Shown here: positions 1 through 9,500 of the stretch, in pieces
Position numbering within the stretch: the stretch's first letter is position 1
How the letters are laid out: the number at the start of each line of letters is the position of its first letter
DNA from: Phoronis australis
Lineage: Eukaryota > Phoronida > Phoronidae
Length of the DNA: 24,941 nt
Assembly (NCBI GenBank): GCA_002633005.1
Contig: NMRA01000002.1
Location: 2,715,108-2,740,048 of the forward strand
Direction of reading: 5' to 3'
Program-made: the position numbers and the translations under genes
Notes under the pieces: model-generated
The model's database searches: none
What the model was told of the DNA's origin: nothing
What the model saw: the letters and a program-made list of their open reading frames with translations, nothing else

Positions 1-541
1 ACCTTTTAAAAATTGAGTCATGAAAAGTAAATCTTTACTTAGTGGCTGCAAAAGATGGTCACATTTCTTACATCATGTCACATCTGTAACAAACTGTTAC
101 AGATGTGACTTGAAATGTTTTTTGATTTTTTTGGAACTGGATTGAGATACATTTGAGAAATTTTGCTAAATTATGTTGATTAGGGTGAATAAAGAGAAAA
201 TTAAATTGTGTTAAAATTGATTTACTTTTTTTCCTAAAATCAAAACTTTTGTTACTTAAATGTTACAGATGTGACTTTCACTAATTTGAAAGTTTAATTG
301 GAAATACTAATTATCAAAAAATCAGGTAGTTTCAACTGTTAGTATACTTCTTGTGTAGCAAATGATATATTAAAACAATTTTGGCATTTATTTCTTCATG
401 TCTGTAGAAAAAATTATGAAAAAAGTTATGTCACATCTGTAACGCAAAATTTTACAAATAAGAGATAAACCTTCCGATAAAAGCAAAATTTCTAAGACTA
501 ACAGAAAATGGACCTGCAGACAACAAAATTCAATGATTAAA
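1..541. repeat. AT-rich stretch with four copies of a 14-15 base motif, two forming a palindrome
   Basis: GTCACATCTGTAACA (77-91) and its exact reverse complement TGTTACAGATGTGAC (95-109) are separated by three bases and could form a 15-bp hairpin. The same word recurs at 261-275 (TGTTACAGATGTGAC) and 430-443 (GTCACATCTGTAAC). No coding signal is seen. A minus-strand AATAAA at 387-392 could serve the decayed minus-strand gene next to it. Confidence 0.75.
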
Positions 542-733
542 CTATGTTTTAACATCAAAATGAAAGTTAAAAGGCTGATTTGAAATTTTTAAGTCCATGG
601 CACAAATACCGTGGAATGTACCTTCTGCGTCTGTAGAAAAAAAATTTGAGTAACCTTGCTGGGTACAAGGGAACTTTGTTGATGCTCTTCACTAGATACT
701 CTTGGTGTTGAAAATCCGCCATGTCTAGAGTTG

Positions 734-1160
734 TTAGTGTATTTTTCCTATTTTCTCAGTATTTGTACGGAACTTACCGTCACCTACATGGAATGATTTC
801 CATGCGCGAATTCCTTGGGTGGAATAGTGGGAATTTGGGAATGTACTTATACCAGGAACTGAGTATTTTGGAAAAGATTTTGTTGCATTGACTGAACATG
901 CATACACATAACATCCCTTCACACGGCCTCTGGAAAGTAATGCTTCTTTTAAATCCAGAAACTTTATGATATTGTTACCTTCGGCTACAAAGTACTTTGC
1001 ATGTTGTTTGAGTGGAGCGATCTTGCGATTTCAGAGATCCTTTCCATTCTGACTTTCACTAAAGTCATATCTCGAAACAGAAATGCCGGTAGAATTTGAC
1101 AAGGCAGTTACGTTTATGAGGAGAGGAGCAGAGTGGTAACATCCAGCATTACCTGACACT
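734..1160 (-). pseudogene. Decayed minus-strand ORF of an uncharacterised, probably transposon-derived family (NAGCYH / GKD motifs)
   Basis: Read on the minus strand from about 1160, one frame gives SGNAGCYHSAPLL, then SRYDFSESQNGKDL, a TGA stop at 1031-1033, NRKIAPLKQHAKYFVAEGNN, RGRVKGCYVYACSVN, PGISTFPNSHYSTQ, GIRAWKSFHVGDGK and a stop near 734. From memory, many cnidarian, fish and marine-invertebrate genomes hold uncharacterised multi-copy proteins with the same order: (R)xDNAGCYH, DFSxPQxGKxxCDRxxAPxK, EGNxxxTAxD, GVRVWKxYxxGxGK. The DN and GKD motifs could belong to an RNase H-like nuclease, but that is inference. The TGA sits where the family has cysteine, and the family aspartate of DNAGCYH is glycine here, so this copy looks dead. 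A donor-like GGTAAGT at 777 and an acceptor at 631 could instead splice to a short terminal exon 630-542, but GxGK read-through fits the family better. Confidence 0.55.
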
Positions 1161-1407
1161 TCCATGGCTGGTCCTGTTCAGTCAAAAATTCACCGACTCT
1201 GGGTAGTACGAGTGCGTACTCTGGCACAGGCCTTGCTTTGTGAGGTAGTTTCCTGTATCTCAAATGTTCAGTGGTGTCTTTGACATAACTCACTAAAGCA
1301 CAAAGCTTTTGTGATGGGATTTTTTGCAGAATAAACTCTAAAGGAACATGAAGGCCCATCGACATCGTTCGCCATTTTGTCTTTAAAAATGCACTCTCTT
1401 CTCTCAA
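1153..1407 (-). pseudogene. Open frame upstream of the decayed minus-strand ORF, frame-shifted relative to it
   Basis: An 85-codon minus-strand stretch without stops (no ATG at its upstream end) contains PLEFILQKIPSQKLCALVSYV, RYRKLPHKARPVPEYALV and GEFLTEQDQPWKCQ. Composition looks protein-like. It runs into the NAGCYH region in a different frame, so it may be the upstream part of the same broken gene, or an exon ending at CAG|GTAATG. I do not recognise the domain. Confidence 0.3.
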
Positions 1408-3280
1408 AACCAGTCATTACAAATATCAATTCTTACTCGTTTAATCTTAAAGGCATTTATTTCCATTTAAAATTTCTACAGAGTGTTTAAATTAACCTGA
1501 TAATGTAATAGAAATGAAAAAATACAAGAGGGTTACACGTACATTTTTTATATATCCTCAAGCTTAACCTCAACTGACTCCCTCAGTGGGCAAAGCTCAT
1601 CGGGTTCAGGTTTGACTAGCCGCGTAATAAACCCGGAAAACATCTTGTTTTCATTTGAAAGAGTTAAGACTTGGTTTCTATAACTATTTAAAGCAGACGT
1701 CTTGCCTAAAAGTTTGTTCAAATGGTCTGTAAACTCTGCTCGTCATTTCCAAACTATGAAAATAGACAGTTGCAAGACAATTTTCACTAAGGTGCAAAGT
1801 TGAGGTAAGATTTTTTATTGCTCAGTCATCAAGACTAATTCTTTTACTGTATGTTCAAAACGTCACATAAGGCTACAAGGTGTTTTATGGCAGTAAGAAG
1901 GTCACAAAAATGGCCTCTAAAATTAGCCCCAAAAAGTGGTCTGAGGATTATCTCCCTGTCTAGTACAAAACTGTCAGATTTTAATGAATGACACAGAATT
2001 ATGTACAGTATACATTGGTTATTTCAGCCACCAAAATATAGCTTTTGGTCTATTTTGTATGTTACTCATTTTTGTTGCTGAAAACGTGCGATTTTTGAGA
2101 CGGCTAACATGCCCAATTGTGCCAATTTGTGTTATCATGCTCCAGCGGCGAAATTAGGGGTCAATTGAGTGCACAAAATTTGGCATTTGGGTTTATGTTA
2201 GGATACCTACCCATGTACAAAAAATGAAGTTGTTTTAAATTTTGACGTATAGACTGATTTTTGAAAATCTACTGGTTTTTATATGGACTGTCTCTTAACA
2301 ACTAATAAACAACAAATCTTTTCATGCAAAAGTCATGTGAAACAAGTACTAAAATGTTTGTGGCGAGGTGCTGGTCATAGAATTTGAATGGAAGTGTTTG
2401 CAAGCTTGCTTTTAAGGGACATACCCAGTGAGAGAAATTATTTTTCAGAAATTTGTAGCGCAGAGTCAAATGCACTGAATCCTTACTAGCAGCTGACCAG
2501 TACCTTGTGCGGCTAAACCAGAACCCCACATTAATTAGCAGAGTATTTTATTGAGTTTATTTACATGATAAAGACGCTGGCCTTAATTTCAGCAAATGTC
2601 TAACAGACAACAGCATTTTTCGACCAGAATACCAATAATGTCCTTTTAAAGATGGAGACATCTTGCTTCATCTGCTTCAAGTTTCAAAAGTTACACAACA
2701 ATATAATGCTCGGTTTGGCAACCTGGGAAAAATCCCAAGTCGGCATGAAGTTGCCGCACAGAGTATCGGGTAATATTTCCTGGAAATTCGTTTCAAAATT
2801 TGTGGTGACTTCCGAACTTTAAATTACTAACGGTTTTCTTAGATTAAATACCTTTGTTCCATGAAATCGGTGCAGTTGACACCCTCAGCAGTCAGCACAC
2901 ATCAAACACGTCTTTAACTGAATTGCAACAGAAAGTCAACAGATGAATGTTAGAATTAATTATCCGATGAAAATCAGGCAAGATCATACTATGAATCTTA
3001 CGCCTCTAGGAGGAAGCGAGTTAGAGGTTGAATGGTGCATATTTTTACAGGAGAAATGGAAGAGGTATGTTGTATGCATTATTTTTGAGAATGGAGTAAG
3101 GTGGGACCTTTATTTTTTTCTGTTTTTTTTTTTGTCAACCTGAGATTTCTTTTGGCAACCTGGGATTTTCACGAAGTCGCATTTGAGGACTTGGAGTCGA
3201 GCTTAGCGGCGAGCACTGGACATGCTTGTGAGATTAGACTAAAACGTTTGCGTTACATCGCCATTGCACATGTATTCCAG
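1408..3280. other. Non-coding sequence upstream of the first visible CNOT6 exon
   Basis: I looked here for the missing N-terminal CNOT6 exon (SHWAELEIS-like) on the + strand and did not find it. Short ORFs on both strands lack protein-like composition. Two GGCAACCTGGGA-like words (near 2717 and 3153) are the only shared feature noticed. It is probably part of a 5' intron. Confidence 0.5.
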
Positions 3281-3544
3281 GAACCATCAAGAACCTGAGT
3301 CCAGAACTTTGGAAGCTACAACACCTGACCTCGTTATACCTGAATGACAACTGGTTAACGAGGATACCACCTGAGATATGCCAGCTTCAACACCTGCTGT
3401 ACTTAGATCTTTCGGGCAACAAGATTCGCGCTCTCCCCTCGGAGCTTGGCGACCTTGTCTCGCTCAGGGAACTGCTGTTGAACAACAACCTACTGCGTTC
3501 ATTGCCATGTGAACTTGGCAAATTATTCCAGCTGCAGACACTAG
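3281..3544 (+). CDS. CNOT6: CNOT6 exon a: leucine-rich repeats
   Basis: The acceptor is tgtattccag and the donor ctag|gtactg. The exon starts with two bases of a split glycine codon and ends one base into the next. It encodes TIKNLSPELWKLQHL followed by LRR units such as LTSLYLNDNWLTRIPPEI, LLYLDLSGNKIRALPSEL and LRELLLNNNLLRSLPCEL. In the family this LRR surface docks the CAF1-type deadenylase to the NOT1 scaffold. The incoming phase (two bases) shows that an upstream coding exon exists. Confidence 0.95.
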
Positions 3545-6500
3545 GTACTGTCCACCAATAGAGGGCGTGCTGGTAGTCACAGTAATTCTTGAAAAAATGA
3601 TTGAATCTCAGTGTAGTGGGCTAGCTTTGCAAAACTGATGATGGTCTGTGTAACTGTATTACCGATTTGTTTTGATAATTTTATAACAGGAAAATTGATA
3701 ATTTTCATAACGAGCATAATTTGAGGATTCATGATAACAGGCAAAATTTGATAGTTTTGATAAATAGGCCAAAATTCTTAATTTTGATAACAAGCAAAAA
3801 AATGGTAATTTTGATAACAGGCAAAAATTAAATATTTTCGGTCAGATCAATAGTTGGCTGCAACAAAAGCTGAAGTTATTGGGAGTCTTTTGGGGACCAA
3901 ATAAGGATTAGAACAGAAGTCTCAATAAGTTTCATCTCGAACAAAAAATATTTCTGTCAAGAGAGCAGTGTTACATTTATGTATTTCGAAAGGTCAGTTG
4001 CATAAATTTTTGTAGTAAAATTTGGAGTGACTCGATAACCACTTTCCGAAATAATAGTGACGTAATGAAACACGACTTGATGCTAGATGGCATTAATGTA
4101 ATCAATGGGCATTGATCTGTGCTCTTGTAGGGGGGGTTTAATGTAATGAGATTTCATGAATTCTTTGCGACCATCACGCCATCAAATTGCCACTGTTGTG
4201 TGGTGGACTAATCAATGATTCAAACAAAAATGTCCAGCATCTCAAAATGTCCACGAATCTGTTTTTTTCCCTGTCAACTCGGACCTTGCTTGCGAAAATT
4301 AGAAATTGGGTCTAGTGACAGACGCTTTCATGTTCTCGCACTGCCAAAGAGTTGCATGGTGAATGGTCCCTATAGCTTCGCATGTCAATATAATGAAACT
4401 AGTCAAATGATGTGTTCAAGCATTGATTGAAGCCAGTGGGAAAATTGTTAATCGTTTTAACAGTTCAGTGTCATCTTGAAAGGCAATTACTAGGGAACAT
4501 CTAAGGGACTTAAAACTATTAATGCTCTAGTAAAATTTCATTTGTATCCAATTATCAGCTTATGCTCTCTGAATTTTAAATGTGGGCAGGTGCTTGAAAT
4601 TTTTAAAGTTTATATATCGGATTGGAATGCCAGATTGTCAAGAATCCCAATCAAAAACACATTTCTGCTTACAATGTCAATCAGCTTTCTGTTCAGATAA
4701 AATGTCATTGAACTCAGCTTTATGTAACTATGTAAATTCTGTTTTATACTGTAACTAGATTGAAATTAAGTTATTTGTGCTCTGGGATATTGGACATTCT
4801 TAACATTCCATTTTCGATACCACTGTGTTTTTTTGTATATATTCTTGTACGGATTTGAAAAGGCTACACATTGGCCACCCTAAATAATTCCAGTTGGTAT
4901 ATTTTCTAATCCTCAGTTGGTCTAAATGACATTGATACATTCCAAATAGAAATCGACTAGTGTTTTCTAACAGCGATGCTAGCAATGTGTTGTTTATACT
5001 TTTGTCGACAATTGGCTTAGAGACCCAGATTTCATCACATATCTGTTAACTGCCATCATCTGTTGTAGGGTTGAAGGGCAATCCACTGAATCCTGAATAC
5101 CTGACGTTATTCAGTGAGCCCAATGGGACTCAGAGACTTTTGACATACCTTCAAGACAATTTACATTGTAAGTTATAAGTCAAATGTAATTGAAAGTGGT
5201 GCAGCTTAATTTATACTGTAAATCCTGATCTTTTAAAACCTGTTTGAGTATGTTGCATGTAGTCTCAGCTACAAGTGTGTCCCAAGAGACTTGACATAAT
5301 ACTTTGCCGTTTGAATGCATCAACGTCCATCGAAAGCAAACATTAAAGAAGTCTTTGATTGAAAAAAGCACTTAATTAACATACATGATTGAATTGCTTT
5401 CTCAAAGCATTTCCTTTACGTACGAAACAGATCAGTATAATCCCTGGAAATCAAATCAAGATTGACTACGTTTCGTGGAAAAGCTATGCATTCAACAACA
5501 GTTTCTGTCTTATTAAGATGCCATGAGTTCGTTATAGCGTTAGTGGCTATTGTTGTTATCACTGCCTGTGATAGTAATTCAATCTGTTCAGGCACCGTTG
5601 AGTTGGAAGTGCACTTTGACAAATCAACTCCTGTCTATCACCAAACGCTCCTCAATTCTAGTTCTTACAGAACATGTCAGCTCACATGTATTTATGGCTG
5701 TACATTGACCACATTCACAAACTGTGCTAGTCATAAGAATAGGCGGAATAACATCATTTGCATGTTGCAAACTAATTTTCCTCAACTTTAGAACATATTG
5801 CATTCATGTACTAGATTTCAAATTTTCAGCTGATCACTTTTCCAGTGTGCAGATTACAGAAATATCTCATTTGCAGATGCAGGTCGTGGGTCAGTGGGTG
5901 GAAGGGAGACTATGGCCATACCTCAAAATTTCCGCTTCAATCCCCTAAACCCCAGTCCCGGGCCAGCAAGACCCAAACCCGCAGTACAAGTTCCATTTCT
6001 GCACCACTAAACACCACCCACTTTCAGTAATAGCACCACTCCCGGGGGCCTGACCTCTACCTGGGTCATGGTGAAGAATCGTTTGGGGCTTCGTAAGATT
6101 TTTAAGACCTGATCGTCTTGTTTTTCCAGTCACGGACACTACCCCACCTCCTCGGCCGTGGACAGTACTTGCCGAACCGGAACGGAGTCGACCAGCAGCC
6201 ATGTTTACCGTCATGTGTTACAATGTACTGTGCGACAAGTACTGCACACGGCAACTGTACGGATACTGCCCCTCGTGGGCGCTTAACTGGGAGTACAGGA
6301 AAAAGGGGATCCTCGATGAGATAAAACACTACTGCGCTGATATTATCAGTTTGCAGGTAGGGGACTCCATAGTGACAAATCAAAGGTTTATCTGTACTAC
6401 TCGTCCACTTCATGGTGTGCAACCCTAGTGGACACAGCATATGACCAGGCACTGAGTACACTGTCTATAGGGCGGATGGTTACAATAACCTTGAAAGTGA

Positions 6501-9500
6501 CGTTCTGTCAATTAAGTTACGTAAATACCAAAGCTCAGGCCCCAGACCCCCTCGTAAATAATATATTTGTGGGTGACTTCACCTGAAGTGAAAGTACAAA
6601 CTGTTGTTTCAACTAGAAAAGTCACTGGTTAGAAGGTCAGGTTATTTTTGGATGGAAATTACCTGATAATCTCTCTTGGTTTTCCAGTGTCAATTTGCAT
6701 ATTGCAATCATAAGCCACTTTTTCAAAAATTGACTTGTGGTTAAGTTTTATTGACACGTTTTTTTTTTTAAATTCGGAAACCATAACGTTGAGAAACGTT
6801 GATTCCTAAATTTATAGGAAATATAATTTCCAGAGGCTTCTTTGCATCTGCGGTTCTGCTAATTATCTAGCTTCTTTGCCTGTAATCCCACTTCAGATGT
6901 TATTTTAATGAATTGCAAGAACTCTTATGAAGCTTCTTAATTATAAAAGCTATAACCAACTGCACCTGTAGATATGTTGTCAATCGAACTATTTTAGCAC
7001 CCTGTGGTGGCCATTTCTTGTTTCGACGACTAGTGCCCCCTTTTGCCAGACAGATTTCCCCTATTCCTCCAACAGTGTTCCAAGGACTTACACAAAATAC
7101 AAAGTACTTGTAATCAGTGCCATTGGAATGTTTTTGTCCTGCAAACCCAATTTTCTCCAAATTTTCATCACATTCACGTTAAACCTGTGTTACCTTGTGC
7201 TGTGTCAATTTGAGAATGGATTCTGTGACACAATGACATTCTGTCATAAACTTGCTTGCCTGATATTCTGTGATATTATAATGAGAATTTTGAGACAAAA
7301 TGTGAAAAAATTGCTGAACCAAGTAGGCTGTTAGTGTTTTGGGTTATTTCATGCTACACTAAGTGGTTGTTCTTTTTTTCACAAATTGTAAAATTGTGGA
7401 ATTCATCATTATCCCTGACAATATTGCGTCGCACATATGTGACAAAGGCAAAGTTGATGTGACTTGTACATGTACTTGAGATTTCCTTGTGACTTTTTGA
7501 AAATTTCGAGATGTGACAAATTGTGACTTGCCATTAAATATGACTCCATTCTCTGCAAGGGGCATCTGTTTCCATGGCAACAACACCTTTCTGTAATTAC
7601 TGTTCACTAGTCAAGTAATGAGTTAATATGGTATATTTTGTCTTTGATTAACATTCTTTTTGATTGTTCTCAATGATGAAATGAATGTTTTAAATACTAG
7701 GCAAATGAAGCCTTAACAGTCTATTAAATTTCTTTCTAAGCGGGGCTCCTTGTCACTGAGATTTATATTACCTCTTAATCTGTAGGATTCATTAGGAAAA
7801 AACAATTTTCTTTCTTGTAGGTGCTTCGAATTGCAAGTGTCTAGTCATGCTTTGCACGCGTGTATGAATGTGACAAGTTTGACTGATCTTTTGATATGGA
7901 ATTGAGCTTTCTGTGCACTTTCACAGAACAAAATTACAACTTTGAAAGATTCAAATTAGTAAATGTTTATATTAACAGACTATAACTGTTTGCGTTGTAT
8001 ATTTACCATGGTAAATAGCTTTCTATTGAAACAATGAGATGTTCCTGTTTTTGGATGAATTCAGCATATTTTGCGCCATCTAGTGGCCATTTTTACTGTT
8101 TTCTTGTCTGTTTTTGGTATCCACCTCTCTTTCAGCCAAACCACTCTAAGGACGATTGTGAAAATTGTCATATATGTTCTTAGTGTGAAGAGGACGGTTG
8201 ACGATGATTTTCTGATGACTTCATGCATTGTGGCTTCTCCTAGTGGCAGTTGTTTTTGCACCCATAGCCAACTGGTGGCAATTTCATTTTTTTTCTGTTT
8301 TCGTCCTCAGAAGTTCCTTGACGGATTTTTATGAAATATGGTAAATAGCTTTGATAACACTTATTAGTTTTCAGATGGATTCGACGTATTTGGCACCATC
8401 TAGTGGCCATTTTTATGATGCAAATAAACGCCCCTAGAAGCACAACATTTGCGGTACATTGGTGGGTGCATTTCAACTCTTTGCGTTGCTGTTGTTTACC
8501 TTTGTACCGATGGATTTTCAATTTGGCAAATTGGCGCCCATTACTGATATGACGCCACTTTCCCGTTCCCAGATGGATTCGAGGTATTTCGTAACACCCA
8601 GTGATCATTTTTACTGTTTTCAAGAGTGTTTTATGGCCTCTGCCCCTCTATCAGCCAAACCATTCCAAGAATAATTATTGAAATTGGCAAATATGTTCCT
8701 ACTGTGAAGAGGATGGCTGTCAAAGATTTTGGGACAGCTCTCGCTACTGTGGTGCCTCCCAGTGGTACTTTTTGCTTAGATGACTGTATATCATAAACTA
8801 TCTGCAAGATTTTTATTAAATTTGGCAAGTGTATAATGAAGTTGACAATGGACAACGACTTTTGGACGGATCTGGCAGCCAGTTTTCAGATGGATTTGAC
8901 GTACGGTAGTACACACCACCTAGTGACCGTTTTTATTGTTTTTTAGTTTGTTATTGGCATCTGCCTCCCAGTTACAGTTTTTTTTTGCATCTGTGGCTTC
9001 GTCTGTGAGACCCTCTGCAGGATCTTTGTTAAAAATTTGTGCAGGAAGTCGACAACGGATGATGACCTGACGGATCCAACTACCGCTGTGACCCTTAGAA
9101 ATGGCAATTTTATTTTTTCCCTGAGCTTGGCTGACAATGATTTGTGGACAATTTTGACTACTGTGGCGCACCCTAGTGGCAATTCTGCTAGTTTCTCCTA
9201 AACCCCTGCAGGATCTTTGCGAAATTTAGCCAGTGTATTTCTGTGAACATGGCACCTGATTACAATGACTTTTGGACATAGCTGACTACTGCTGTGCCAT
9301 CTAGTGGCAGGTGTGTTCCTATTGAGGAGAGCATTGATGACTTGCTTTAAGTTTACTTGCATTGCTCTCCATTTAGTGAGAATACTTGAAAGAGTAACCA
9401 TCCCTTGTATCTGCATTATATGCGGTGTGCAAAGAGGGCGCATATCAATGTTCCGCGTTGCTCTTCTTTTCTCTGTCCGCATATTTCAGTCATCTTTACA

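Larger units (their letters stand above)
7980..9330. repeat. Degenerate tandem array with CTCF-like motifs
   Basis: Related units recur with shared words in the same order: tggtaaatagcttt, agatggattcgacgtatttgg, GCGCCATCTAGTGG, ccatttttactgtttt, cagccaaaccattc, aatatgttc.tactgtgaagagga, and a second (t)cctagtggca box. The agatggatt word occurs near 8052 (ggatgaattc), 8373, 8571 and 8890, so spacing is irregular (about 200-325 bases). This looks like an old tandemly amplified or repeatedly inserted element. Copies are too diverged for recent expansion. Confidence 0.7.

Noticed and set aside
2413-2425. Shared word ttaagggacat at 2413, 14836 and, inverted, at 21938
   Set aside because: Only about 11-12 bases are shared with no extended similarity or matching flanks; too little to define an element.
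5885-6060. GC-rich stretch with a short proline-rich frame (MAIPQNFRFNPLNPSPGP)
   Set aside because: It lies just before CNOT6 exon c, stops after about 32 codons, has no CNOT6 homology, and exon b already joins exon c in correct phase.
6201-6428. ATG-initiated ORF beginning MFTVMCYNVL as a separate gene
   Set aside because: It is internal to CNOT6 exon c and runs into the intron after the donor at 6357.
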